A stretch of DNA of 64,000 nt, taken from contig OY730170.1 of the NCBI GenBank assembly GCA_963422465.1, positions 4,192,379-4,256,378 of the forward strand, in the 5' to 3' direction. This DNA is from Lichina pygmaea. Lineage: Eukaryota; Ascomycota; Lichinomycetes; Lichinales; Lichinaceae. Shown here one piece after another: positions 1 to 11,321 of this stretch. A program made the translations under genes and the position numbers. The notes under the pieces were generated by a model. The model had not been told where the DNA came from. It saw only the letters and a list, made by a program, of their open reading frames with translations, and made no database searches. Numbering within the stretch: position 1 is the first letter of the stretch; each line of letters opens with the position of its first letter.

Positions 1-490
1 AAGTCTACTACTACAAACCAGAACTGGGAGAATTGGCCTGGCAAGTTTTCTATTCAGAGCTGGAGTTCCAGACTTTCCTACCCCTTTATGTGTCTGTGGT
101 CAAGCAGAAGAGACAGTGAAACATATCACCTCTTCATGCTCTCTTTATTCAAGTCAAAGACAGCAAGCTTCTTTTAATTCTCAAGATTTCACTTCTATTA
201 TTTCAAACCCAGAGCTTCTACAGAAGTTTCTATACTGGTTCATGTCTTTGAAAAGACTGAACCAGTTTAATCTGGCTTTCAAACTCCACTATTCACACTC
301 TAATATCTAGAAGTTTTCTTTCTACCAGTCACTACAAGATTTCCTTTTGCTACATCCTCTAGTCACCCCCAGTCTTCAGTTTTTATTCCTCTAAAGGTTT
401 TCTGAAGAAAATCACTCTTAGCTAGAAGATCTGCATGGCTGAAAAGCTACTATCAGTGTAAGAATCAAATAAAATAAAATAAAATAAAAT
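1..490 (+). mobile_element. LINE 3' end, copy A (Tad-like non-LTR retrotransposon)
   Basis: This is the last part of a LINE coding region followed by its 3' UTR. The coding part (to about position 310) shows the C-terminal Cys/His cluster CVCGQ...H...C found after the reverse transcriptase/RNase H region of fungal Tad-type LINEs. About 89% of its last 64 residues match copy B at 4433-5463. The element ends in a pentameric tail, (AAAAT)n, at 466-490 and then abuts Ty3/gypsy pol sequence directly at 491. It therefore appears to have inserted into that element. Its 5' side lies outside the window, so neither its full length nor its left target-site duplication can be seen. Confidence 0.8.
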
Positions 491-3010
491 GTGGATGACA
501 TCTTTATCTACAGTCAGACACTCAAGGAACACCAGAAGCACGTCAAGCTTGTTCTCAGTTGACTACGAGATACAAGCCTGCAAGTTGACATCTCCAAGTG
601 TGACTTTGAAGTGCATCAAGTCAAGTACCTTGGCCTCATCATTCAGTCTGCCACTGAAGACGGCCAACCCAGATCTGTGAGCATAGACCCAGCCAAGACT
701 GACGCCATCAAGGAGTGGAAGCCTCCTGCCAGTCTCAAGGAAGTGCAGAGCTTTATTGCCTTTGCAAACTTCTACCACTGGTTCATCAAAGACTTTGCCA
801 AGCTTGCATCCCCACTCACAGCTCTGACCAAGAAGAATGTTGCCTTCAAGTGGGAAACCCCAGAGCAGCACTTGTTTGAAAGTATCAAGAAAGTGTTCAG
901 CACTGCACCTATCCTGCAGCACTTTGATCTGGAGAAGGAGTGTGTTGTTGAGACTGACACTTCTGACTATGTCTCTAGTGCTGTCCTGTCACAGCCAGAC
1001 CATGAAGGAGTTCTACACCCTGTTGCCTTCTTGTCATGCCACCACCTGCCAGCAGAATGCAACTACAAGATCTACGACAAGAAGTTGCTGGCAATTGTCT
1101 GTGCCTTTGAAGAATAGCAAGCAGAGCTTGAAGGATCTCCAGAACCTGTCAAGGTGATCTCTGATCATAAGAACTTGGAGTACTTCATGTTGTCAAAGTG
1201 CTTTTCCCGCCGTCAAGCCTGTTGGAGCAAGTTCTTGTCACACTTCAATTTCAAGATCAGCTACTGTCCAGGCAGTCAGTGCAAGGCTGATACCCTCACT
1301 TGATGTTCCCAAGACCTCCTGTCAGACAGTGATCCCTGTCAAGACTTCATGGAGCAAGTCGTCCTCAAGCCCAAGAATCTTGCATATTCAGAGGTTCAAG
1401 TCAAGCCCATCCAGATCCTGAGACGTTCAGAAACTGCACCAGTTAACACTGAACCTGATGCTACACCTCTTTCAGATGTTATCCAAGCTACCTATAACAA
1501 CCTTGCTGAAAGTGATCCAGTGGCAACAGTGTCACAGATGCTAAGGGATAGTGTCAGGCACAGTCGAGAAGTGTCTCTCTCAGACTGCAGCTTGGAAAAT
1601 GACTATCTCTTCTACAAGAACTGACTCTAGATCTCTGAGAACAATAAGCTACGTCTACACCTGTTCCAAGAAGCCCATGACCAAGCAATAGCTAGCCACA
1701 CTGGGATTGCCAAGACCCACAATCTTCTGTCTTGTTGGTACTATTGGCCAAAGATGGTGAACATCATACAGCAGTACATCAGGAATTGTCATGTCTGCTC
1801 TTGAGCAAAGCCTGCCTGTGATCATCAAGGAGAGCTGCTATCTCTTCCTGTACCTCAGCAATATTGGTAGGATCTGGCTATGGATTTCATTACTGACTTG
1901 CCCAAGTCAAGAGATACCTGCTTCCCTGGTGCCAAGCACATCTGGGTCATCACTGACCATCTCACCAAAGAATGCCACTTTATGCCATGTGCTGAGATGA
2001 CAACCTCGCATCTTGTCTGGATGTTTATCTAGTTTGTTGTCTGTACCCATAGCTTACCCAGGAGCATTGTCTCAGACAGAGGAGGTCAGTTTGTCAGCTT
2101 ATTCTGGAAAGCACTCTGTGCCTATCTTGATGTCATGCTACAACTATCCTCAGGACACCACCCAGAGACAGATAGTCAGACAGAACAAGAGAATTAGGAG
2201 CTTGAACGCTACCTGAGATTCTATGTCAACTATCTCCAAGATGACTGGGTCCAATAGCTTCCTCTGGCAGAGTTCACACAGAACAACTCCCAGTCTGATT
2301 CCTCTGGCATGTCACTGTTCTTTGCCAACAAAGAGTTCTATCCACAGCTCAGCATCACACCCACAAGTGAAGCCTGCAACCAAGATGCTATAGAAATCTC
2401 TGGAGAAATAATATAGATTCTGGAACAGTTGCAAGCTGAACTCTGACTATCCCAGGAAGCTCAAGCTCACGCTGCCAATTTGCATCAAGTCCTGTCACTG
2501 TCCTATCAAACTGGAGATCTTGTTTGGCTGAATACCAAGAACATCAGGACACGCCACCCATGCAAAAAGCTTAACGACAAGTGGATTGGACTATTCAAGG
2601 TGTTGGAGACAGTCGGAAGCTGTGCCTGCCATCTGGAGCTTCCACACACTCTCAAGATCCACCCTGTCTTTCATGTTTCCCTTCTACATCTGACACCTGC
2701 TAATCCTATCCCTGGCCAATCAAATGAACACCCTGGCCCTGTCATTGGTCAAGACACAGATGAAGAGTTCCAGGTTGAAGAAATCCTTGACTCCAAGCCA
2801 GCAATGTCTTGACAGAAGTTCAAGTACCTGGTCAAATAGTCTGGATGGCCAATTGAAGATACCACTGAAGAGCCTATTGAGCATCTTGACAACACCAAAG
2901 ACGCCATCTACAACTTCCATGAGAAATACCCAAGGAAGCCACAGCCACGGAACTACACCCACGAGCGGCCTGAGGCTCACAGGAGTTCGCCATGTGAAGA
3001 AGGGGGGTAA
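491..3010 (+). mobile_element. Ty3/gypsy (chromovirus) pol remnant, broken
   Basis: Fossil LTR retrotransposon pol of the Metaviridae/Ty3-gypsy type. It starts inside the reverse transcriptase near the catalytic VDD box, where LINE copy A interrupts it. It then runs through RNase H (about 880-1300), the integrase zinc-binding region (about 1640-1800), the integrase core (about 1850-2400) and a C-terminal GPY/F-like plus chromodomain-like region (about 2480-2970). A purine-rich tract just before 3011 looks like the polypurine tract, and the LTR follows. The element is clearly broken, with about half a dozen or more interruptions, so it is old or inactive. The part upstream of the reverse transcriptase presumably lies left of the window. 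Confidence 0.85.
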
Positions 3011-3329
3011 TGTCACAGTTCTGGCCCAGTTGCATATCTGGCACAAGTCACGCACCTTGCCGGGAAGTCCCATCTGCACTGTTTGCCTGTATACTCCGCC
3101 GTTGCCGGGAAGTCCCATCTGCACTGTTTGCCTGTTTGCTCCGCTGTTGCCTGATCCCCTGACTATAAGAACTTCTCCTGCTCCCCCAGCTTCTTCTCTT
3201 CTTCTTTTCTCTTTTCCTTCCTTGTCTTTCGTCTTGTACATCAATCCAAGTCTCAAGTCTCAAGCCAAGTCAGGTCAAGGTTACCGAATCAGTTAGGCTT
3301 GAGTTCTGCTCTGCTATTGCCTTGTCACA
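3011..3329 (+). repeat. 3' LTR of the Ty3/gypsy element
   Basis: The 319-bp segment starts TGTCACAG and ends TTGTCACA. It therefore has the TG...CA ends of an LTR and lies directly after a purine-rich tract (about 2993-3008). A TATA-like ACTATAAGA lies near 3160 and a pyrimidine-rich stretch follows. A 45-bp tandem duplication sits inside it (copies starting at 3057 and 3102). The sequence right of 3329 is gag of a second element in the opposite orientation, so this LTR edge marks an insertion boundary. Confidence 0.75.
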
Positions 3330-4432
3330 TTAAGTTGCTGTTGGTACACCTTGTTCTTTGAACAACAGTCTTTCACCATGTGGCCTAGCTTGCCACAGGT
3401 ATAGTACTTTAGTACTTTCCTCTTGTGGTTGTTCCTTCCCTTCATGAACCTTCTCTTGTGGTGGACTGCATCCAGTTCCATAGGTGTATAGCTATATAGA
3501 TTATGTGGTGGTGCCTTGTTAGGCAATCTGTAGTGGTTGCTTACATGCCATGCAGGGTGGCTGTATCCTCTGTTGTGGCACTTCTCCATCACTTGCTTGA
3601 AGAGTTTGTTGTTGATGTTGATTACTTATGTGATGAGTTTGTCCAGTGTCTTAACTGCTTATCTGTTGAAGGTGATCTTATTCTTCATGTTTTCCTTGAG
3701 TCTATGTCAGTACATGAAAATTAGGGTATTGTTATCCCACTCAGTCAGTACTGAGTATTGTTTGAACTGTGTGGTGTACTCTGTGGCAGAGTGTTGTTGC
3801 TTGATGTGCTGGATTATTTGTATGGCCACTTTATCTTCATTAGATAGTCCAAGGATCTTCTTGACTTCTTCCTTGAATAGTCTCCATGTAGTCATCCATT
3901 CATCTGTGCCATCATTGCCTCTGTTTCCTGAGAGGTGTTTGTTGATGTAGGGCTTGATCCATTGATAAGTGTTACCTCTCATGTAAGTGGTTGCAAAGAG
4001 GGGCCACTTTTCTTTTGGTAGGTTTGTCTCTGGTTGGAATTGAAAGTAGACTTGGAGTTGCATAAGCCAATCATCAACTTTGTTTCTTTCACCATAGAAC
4101 AGGTCCAGCTTGGCGATGCCAATCTTTCCATCTGGGAATACGGGGTTGGTTGCTTCTGAGGTACTCATCCTTGAAGGTCTTCAAAGTGTTGCAGTCTGTA
4201 CTGTACTGTCCTACCCAAGTGTAGGATTAGGGCAAGATGTGGAAGGTGGGTTGGTTCTTGCAGGAGAGGAGTGTCAAGGAGTGTGAAGGGGTTTGGTGGA
4301 ACGTGGTGGTGATGACACCTGATCAGTGGCTTCGTACAAGACTGTAGTTTGTATTAAAGTAGATCTAGTTGTCTGGATCACAACATGAGTTGAAGACAAT
4401 CGTTCCATAAGGGAACTATCACCTGACTATAT
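3330..4432 (-). mobile_element. Ty3/gypsy gag remnant on the opposite strand, broken
   Basis: Read on the minus strand, this segment has a Ty3/gypsy-type gag (about 4168 down to 3330). A capsid-like region contains the family pattern of a tryptophan-rich stretch followed by a long helical segment. A CCHC zinc knuckle (pattern C..CGKLGHMVKDC) lies near 3370-3420. The gag stops where the LTR ending at 3329 begins. It is broken in at least one place. Sequence from about 4170 to 4432 would be its leader and part of its own LTR. It is truncated on both sides by later insertions. Confidence 0.75.
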
Positions 4433-5463
4433 TTTTTTATTTTTATTTTTATTTGATTCTTACACTGGTAGTAGCTTTACAGCCATGCAGATCTTCTAGC
4501 TAATAGTGAACTCCTTCAGAAAACCTTTGAAGGGATAAAAACTGAAGGCAGGGTGTGACTAGGGAATGTAACAAAAGGAATCTTGAAGTTTCTTGTAAGA
4601 GAAGAGAATCTAGGTATTGGATTGGGAATAGTGGAGTTTGAAAGCTAGATTAAACTGGTTCAGTCTTTTCAAAGACATAAACCAGTACAAGAACTTCTGT
4701 AGTAGCTCTGGGTTTGAAATAATAGTGGTGAAGTCTTGGGGATTAAAAGAGACTTGTTGTCTTTGTCTTGAATAAAGAGAGCATGAAGAGGTGATATGTT
4801 TTGCAGTTTCTTCTGCTTGGCCACACACACATAGTGGGGTAGGGAAGTCAGGAACTCCAGCTCTGAAAAGAAAACTTGCCAGACCAATTCTTCCAGTCCT
4901 GATTTGCAGTAGCAGACTTGCCTCAGCTTTCTGTAACTCTTTGTAGAGCTTCAGATTGTTTTTGTGTGGCTTTTGACAGAAAGTCTGCCAGCCTGGATAG
5001 CTTCTTCTTTTCTTCTCTTCCCATTGGTCTTCCCACTCTTTAGTAAAGAGCTTTTGTAGTTCTTTCTTTGAACTAGCCTGGTTAGTAGTTATTTGACTTA
5101 ACCAAGTGAATTTCCACTTAGGAGAGATAGTTGAGGATTCCTTTAAAGGTTTCTTCAAGAGAGAGGCATAGCTGGAAATAGTGGAAAAGATACTGTCAAG
5201 AAAGTATTTGAGAGGGGAGTTTTGAATAGAAGAAAGAAAACAGGCAGTGCGAAATTTAAAGTATAGGTCTAGAGGTAGAAGAAAAAGCTCACTCTCTAAT
5301 AGAAAAGAAGGAGTGGCTTTGAAGGCACCCCCAATAAGTCTTAGGCATCTGTTTTGAAATGAAACAAGAGAAGAGATATTGGAGGATTTTCTTAGAGGGT
5401 TAAACCAGATCCCCACTGCATAGCTCAGTAGAGATCTCAGTATAGCAGTGTACACCAGACGTG
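4433..5463 (-). mobile_element. LINE copy B, 5'-truncated, with 13-bp target-site duplication
   Basis: Second copy of the LINE seen at 1-490, on the minus strand. The tail (TTTTA on the + strand, 4433-4453) is at the low-coordinate end. An uninterrupted reading frame of about 280 codons runs from the truncated 5' edge to a stop at 4610. It covers the reverse-transcriptase thumb region of Tad-type elements (QNRCLRLIGGA, LPLDLYF) and the C-terminal Cys/His cluster. The same 13 bp, CACCTGACTATAT, flank it at 4420-4432 and 5464-5476. That defines the insertion exactly and identifies it as a 5'-truncated target-primed insertion. The open frame and perfect duplication suggest that it is recent. Confidence 0.88.
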
Positions 5464-5531
5464 CACCTGACTATATAGTGCTCAGTTTTCGAGCTCAGCA
5501 AGCTGTGCTCACTTTGCTCACTGTCGAGCCT

Positions 5532-5681
5532 GTCGAGCTGTGCTCAAAAGGCTCGATGCATATACATGCTGTGTCGAGCTCGTCGAGCTGTGCTCGCAAG
5601 TCTCGATGTATATGCACGCTGCGTCGAGCTGGTCAAGTTGGGCTCACCATGCTCGATGCATATGCACACTGTGTCGAGCAA
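5532..5681. repeat. 50-bp minisatellite, three copies
   Basis: Three head-to-tail copies of exactly 50 bp start at 5532, 5582 and 5632. Each runs GTCGAGCTGTGCTC..., GCTCGATGCATATGCA..., TGTGTCGAGC. A shortened, more diverged copy lies just before, from about 5483. Each unit contains TCGAGC and GCTCGA, so single strands could fold back. The array lies just right of the LINE copy B insertion. It may be part of the LTR or leader of the gag-bearing element; that link is inference. Confidence 0.8.
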
Positions 5682-5752
5682 CCCCTGGTCGGTCTCGACA
5701 GTCACGTGACTTCCTCCCGTGTCGTGCTGCTTGGTACTTCCACTCGGTATCC

Positions 5753-5814
5753 TGTCTGGTGCTCTCTTGTGAGTATATAAAGACTGTGTTCCTCCTGGGT
5801 CGTAACACCAGACA
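5753..5814. repeat. Short inverted repeat enclosing a TATA box
   Basis: Two 9-bp inverted repeats, TGTCTGGTG (5753-5761) and CACCAGACA (5806-5814), enclose a TATATAAAG (5774-5782). The ends have the TG...CA form of retroelement termini and could be an LTR edge of the gag-bearing element or simply a promoter hairpin. I cannot decide between these. A TCACGTGA-type E-box lies just upstream at about 5701-5710. Confidence 0.35.
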
Positions 5815-6787
5815 CGCCAACAACATCGACAGCCTTGGGGGGGGAGTCATCCGAAAGTCAGAAATGAAGCTCATCGCGTCGCCTGTCTTCAGAATTTGAC
5901 ATGTCAATGAAATTCGCTCGCTTTGTGTCTTGATAGCAGTGGCAAAGTCCCCGACCAACGACCATCACCGTCAAAAAACCCACACTGACCTCTGTAAACG
6001 TAGACGTACTGTACCTACAGTACACGACTCCAGGGCAGATTTCCAGCAGTGCCCGTCTCGCGGGGGTCCTCTTGTCGCAATCTCGTACAAGTCCTTCTCT
6101 TTCTTATCCTCGCGCGGCCTGCGATATCTCCTTCTTCATCTGTTGTGGAGATGAGGTGGTGCTTCAAGGTGGAGAAGGTTCTTGTGAGAGTGTGAAATAT
6201 TGTCTCTTGCATATGTGGTACTGTATGTATGGAAGTGAATCGACATGTCGATCGGGTGGGGGTTGAGGGGGGGGGGATAAGGAGAGGCAAAAGGGGGTTC
6301 GTGATCGAAGAAAAGGGAGACGGCGAAGATGCGATAGGAGAACCGAGGTGAGAGAGGAGAGAAAGTATAACTCAAAGTTCAAAGTTCAAAGTCGAGTGGG
6401 GTCAAGTGGAGTCAGTCGGAGTCAAGGAGATTCAAGTGAAGTCAAGCGGAGCAAAGGAGCAAGAAGGGAGAGAGACTGATGGATAAAACAACTAACAATG
6501 TTATTTTCTTCTTCTCTCTCGTGAACTTTTCTTCCCCTTCTCAAGTATGCTAAGTCGTATCCATGGACGCCTATCCCAATGTCATCTCTTCGCTACCTGC
6601 CCGCAGGCCCATGTGCTCACTCCTGCGATCGCCCGCGCGCTTCCTTATCCACTTTCTTCTCCACGGTCATCTCCAGCCGTCCACGCACACATGGACCCAT
6701 GCACCCATGCACCCATGCACCCATCCGCCCGCGCGCCCGCGCGTCCGTCCGTCTGGCAAGCCTCTGGGAACATACGTATCGTACAGG
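5815..6787. other. Intergenic; 3' flank of the SNF2 gene
   Basis: No gene recognised. The left part is non-coding. From about 6375 to 6440 there are irregular GTCAAG/GTTCAAA/GTCGGA repeats. Four copies of the 8-mer ACCCATGC lie at 6695-6726, probably in the 3' UTR of the minus-strand SNF2 gene. Open frames here on the + strand are in low-complexity sequence and show no domain. Confidence 0.5.
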
Positions 6788-9500
6788 CTACCGACCTTCG
6801 GTGCCGGCATGCCCATTGCCGCCGTCTGCCATGTCGACGTCGATGCCGACTGGAGCGACGTGGGTATCAACAGGCCCCCAGCGAGCCATCTTGCGCGGGT
6901 GGACCGCCGTGCCCGTGTTGGTGCCGTCCTCGTCGTCGTCGTTGTCGTCGCCGTCGGCATTGTCGAGGTCAAAGAGAGTTCTCTTCTTTGGCGATCCAGA
7001 GGATGACGGCTGTGACGTTCTCGGGACTATGATCGGGGCAAGACTGGTATTGTCGGTCCTAGAAGGGAAGTTCGTAGGCAAGTTGTTCGTGGCGATGCTG
7101 GTGCTGGTGGTGCTGCCGTCCTCCACCGCCTTTACCCCGTCGACTCGTGACTCCGGCCTGCTCCGCCAGCCCGCAGGGAGTGAGCCCACCATGGCGCGGT
7201 CCGCCGTCGAGATGGCCATCTTGTCATCGTCGTTGTCGCCATCGTCTGTGACCGCTTGATGCGGGTCGACACCCATCCGCGATGCACCGAGGTCTTCGTG
7301 TTGACCGTCGGAAAAATAACTTTCGTCGGGAGACGAGTCATCGTCCATGTACAGGTCGCCGTAGTAGTCCTTCGGAGGAGGCATGTGGACGGCTTTTCCA
7401 GGGCGCTTGGAGCTGTTGGACGGTCCCTCGCCATATTTGTTGGACTGAGTGTCATCGTACCCGCCATCGAACGAGTACCTTCGACGGAACACCGCCTTCG
7501 GCCGACGGAGCTTGGCGACTCGATCATAACCCCGTTCTTCGGCGTCGGACGTGGGCATGAACCCGACCTCCCTGAAGATGTCGTTCATCTTGCCATCGTC
7601 GAGCGGGTGCCTGGCCTCACCATGCTCTTTCCAAGACATGCCCTTTCGTCGTTCCAGCATCCGATCCTCGAACGTGCCCTTCAGAACCAGAGTCTCGACG
7701 AAGACCGGCCGCAGCTGTCCGATACGATGGGCTCGCTTTATGGCCTGTGCCTCGACGTCGGGTTGCCACTCGGGGTTGACAAAGTAGATTCTCGATGCCG
7801 ACGTCAGCGTCAGGCCTCGAGCGGCGTGACGAATGTCGATCAAGAGGACTCGATCTTTGTCCGTGTCGCTGAAGGTCTTGACGTATGCGGCCTTCAGCGC
7901 CGAGCTGAGCTTGTTTGAGTATATGAGATGGGAGATCTGGCAGACGTCAAGCGCCTGGCTTATATACCACGCCTGCCAGCAACCCCCCTGGTAAGCATCC
8001 AAACCGCACCCCCTGAAAGAGTCACGCCTTGTGGCGTCGCGAGGGAGAAAGGGGCACGGAAACATACAATGTGGTCTCCTTCGTAGAAGCAAAGTATCTT
8101 TTCATCCCGTTGGTAGCGGAGCATCTGGTCCAGGAGGTAAGAAAGTTTCCGCGAAGCCGTGCCTATCATTCTGGTGTCGACCAGCGGCGACTCCGCTGGT
8201 AGTTCCGAATCGGCCGTCGTCCGATCGGGCTTCTTCAATATCGACTTGGCCTGCGTGCTCGGGCCATCATACCTGGGGGGGTATTTCTGACCGTTGGCCA
8301 GCATTTCCGACATGGGATCGTAACCCTGACTCGCTCGAGCGGTCAGTCTGTCGCTTTCCCGACTCGGCGGACCCTTGGACCGCGCCCCTCTCCGCCCAGA
8401 TCGTCTCTCATGTTTGCTCCCCGTCTGCTCGACGGCTTGATCGAGCTTCTGTCCGGCGTCCCGGAGAACTTTCGTCAGGTCCGGTGCGTACAGCTGCGAG
8501 CGAACGCAACGCTGCGCCTTAATGAGGCCTGCCAAAGCACAGCACAGTGGATCCTCGAGGCTCTCGCTCAGGGCGTACAAAGCCCGGCTGTCATCGGGGA
8601 AGCCCTCGACGTAGCAACCCAGTTCCTGCTGCGAGCTGAAGGCCTGCCAGTCTGGCGACGCGAGCGCCCTCTCGGACGCCCGGACGGCGTCTTCCAGCAT
8701 GGTCCGGTCCTCTGCCGAGCACTTCGCATTCGCTCTTCCTAGGTACTTGTTGGCGTTCCGGATCTGCGACAGGACGTCTGAGGCGGAGAAGCCGCTCCAG
8801 AAGAAGCCCGCCTGTCGAAGGTTGCCGACCAGATGGTTGAGCGACTTGCGATTTCGCGGGTCGAACATGTAGTCCTCGCCGGTCCGTTCCGACGCCACGG
8901 CGTTCACGACCAGAACGGCGATCAACAGGTTCTGGCTGATCTTGTCAAAATACGACGGTTCCAGGTACACGATCCGGTTGCTGAGAGGCGGCAAGGTGAT
9001 GTCCTTGTCGACGTCTTCCGGCCGGTGCTTGATCAACAGGTCTGCAAGCGTACATCGAATCGGGCCGCTGAGGTGGAAGGGCCCAGGATTTCCCAAGCGC
9101 AGCATCTCCTGCCAAGAAACGAAGTGCGGGTCCTGTGAGGATAGCGACCATGGCTGCACCTTCAGGAAGCCCCGAACGATGCAGCCGAGTTTTGTGAGGT
9201 CCTTACGGTCTCTCTGATCGGCCGTCTCTTCCCGGCGCCGTTGCAGCGCCGTGTTGAACGGAGTCTCGTCCAGATCAGAAGGAGATATCGGATCGTGCTC
9301 GTGCGCGGCGATTCCAACCTCCGCCCCGACGAGGTTGCTGGTGGGCGTACCGGTGACAAGCCACCTACGTTCGACCACCAGCGACTGCGCCAGCACGACC
9401 GATTCCGAGCTTATGTTGCTCATACAGTCGCCCTGACGGAAGTGGTCAACAACAGCAGAGTCGTTCAACAGGCGCGATCCCGCCGCTGGTGTGTGGGCGG

Positions 9501-9534
<34 letters not shown>

Positions 9535-11321
9535 GAGGGGGATGTCGCTTACCTCATCCACGATGAGACGTTTCCAGTGAATGTCTAGCATGGGCGAATG
9601 ACGGGTACAGACTCGGCAACCTCGGCACGTCTCAGGGTGTGACTCAGCCTGGTCGCCTTCCAAGGGACGCTTTTGGAGGGCGGGAGTAGCGGTGCTGAGG
9701 CGCTCGCGATCGAATCTCGTGCGGGAGAAGAGGACGATGTCGTACTGCAAGAGATCTTCGGCCTCAGGCAAGAGTTGATTGTAGACGTCCATGTCCAGGA
9801 CGTTGAGGCTGCCGCTCTCGGTATGCTTGGATATCTCGGTCTTCCATTGCTGAATCAGGTTTGGCGGGCACACGATGACGGTGCCGGTCGAGACCATGAC
9901 CTTACGCGTTGGGCAGCTTGCCTTGGCTTTACGTGGGTTTCGCTGATGAGGAGGCTGCACCATGTAAGCGCGCGGGTACTTGCTGGCCGCTTTGACACAT
10001 TCCGTGTGATGTTCACCGTTTTCGCGGCCGAGGGTGTCGAAGTGCTGCTTCCAAGGGGCTCGATGCTTCGCTGCGGCTGCCGATGCCATCTCCACGAGGC
10101 TGGCAACATTTGGACGCGTCGAGGGCCAGGTGGGATGTAATCTCTCGACCGGGACTTCGGGGTAGTGGTATTTTGTGGCGAGGATGACCGCAAGGCAGAT
10201 GAGCGTTTTCCTGCGCTGCGTCAGCCAACTCGATACGACGGGACCGAGATCGGGGGAAAGACGAACCCCAGACCCATCGTCTCGGCGAGGATGCCACCTC
10301 GACATGCTGGGACTTCGGTCTTATCGAATGACAGCTGCCGGTTCTGGGTGTTGTAGTAGTACGTGCGACCGTCGGCAGCCGTCATAGGTTCCAGAGCGGG
10401 GTTGAGAAGCTGTTCCGGGTGCTCCTCGCGTTGGATCATCAAGGCAGCCGATCTTCGCTGATAAGGGTACATCTGCGTCGACAGTTCCGGCACAGGACGA
10501 TCGGTGCTGAGAACGGCCTCGATGGCGTCATTAGTCCGAGCGTGCGACAGCAGCGAGCCGCTCAGCGCAGGCGACGGGAGATGGTTGTTGTAGAAGTAGA
10601 AGAGCGACTCGGTCGGTGTCAACTGAGCTGCGGCGTTGCAACGGACTGGATCCGGCTCCTTCACGCCTTGCCATGCCGACGTGGAACAGTCAAGCCTGGA
10701 CAGCAGGGTTTCCCAGTCCGAGGGTGACAGCTTCGAATCCACTAGCTTCGAGGACGTCTTCCTGCGCCGGGATGCGTCGTTGACGCTACAGTAGTCGTCG
10801 GATTGCAAGTATATCCTGAGGAGCAGCTGGCACGGATCGTGAGGAGCGACTTTGAAGGTGATGGCAAGTCTGTTCGGAGTATCAAGCTGCGCCAGGATGC
10901 CTGTGAGCTCGTGGTCGTCGGGAACCACTTCTGTAAAACAGCCTGCCGGTGTCCAGTCATCCGATCCGCCGTCGTCGACGCCTCTGCTACGGAAGGGAAC
11001 GGCCAAGACTCCGAGAGGGATGCACTCGGCCAAGTCGGGCGGCGGGATTCTGATCGTTGGCGGTTGATCGATAGACTCCGAGGGTTCTGAAGCCTCGGGC
11101 GGAGGGCCATGCTCAGGGTCCGGCGTACGAGAGCGAGTTACCCGGATCTACGGCGGTCCACAAATCAGTCAGGGCTTGGTCAGAAGCCAGCACTTCTGGG
11201 AACGGAACACGGCTCTGAGGTTGAGCCATCTCACCTTTGGTGGAACCCTAGGGGCCGGAATGGGGGTTGTGGCCGTGAGATGTCTCGCCACCTCTCCTTG
11301 TCTGAAGAAGCGAGCTATCAT
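6788..11321 (-). CDS. SNF2-family ATPase, fungal Rad5/Rad16-like type without RING
   Basis: Predicted 1391-residue SNF2/Swi2 DNA-dependent ATPase. Exons (minus strand): 11321-11235, 11147-10267, 10210-9553, 9432-8068, 7972-6788, all in frame with GT-AG introns of 56-120 nt. Helicase motif I (GGILAETMGLGKT) spans the 10211-10266 intron. Motif Ia/Ib follow (VIVCPPNLIQQW), then motif II reads VDEGD, where Rad5/Rad16 relatives have DEGH. Motif III (WLVTGTP) is present, and the C-terminal lobe carries motif V/VI (HAARGLTLTSASRIYF, QAIKRAHRIGQ). There is no RING finger between the lobes, unlike Rad5 or Rad16. The C-terminal 250 residues are acidic and disordered. The motif II intron carries a run of 31 C on the coding strand. 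The start ATG at 11321 was chosen because a good donor after 29 codons joins in frame. The role is presumably chromatin remodelling or repair, but the exact orthologue is unclear. Confidence 0.85.
9503..9533. repeat. Poly-G run of 31 bases inside a SNF2 intron
   Basis: An uninterrupted run of 31 G on the + strand (C on the coding strand) lies within the 120-nt intron 9433-9552 of the SNF2 gene. If unspliced it would read as polyproline. Runs of this length are prone to slippage and to sequencing error, so the exact length is uncertain. Confidence 0.85.

Noticed and set aside
1-5463. Repeat-induced point mutation in the retroelement region
   Set aside because: Base composition is only moderately AT-richer than the genes, LINE copy B keeps an open frame, and I see no strong excess of TA; a proper RIP index would be needed.
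5753-5814. Complete small LTR bounded by TGTCTGGTG and CACCAGACA
   Set aside because: 62 bp is too short for an LTR and no duplication flanks it; listed only as an inverted repeat.
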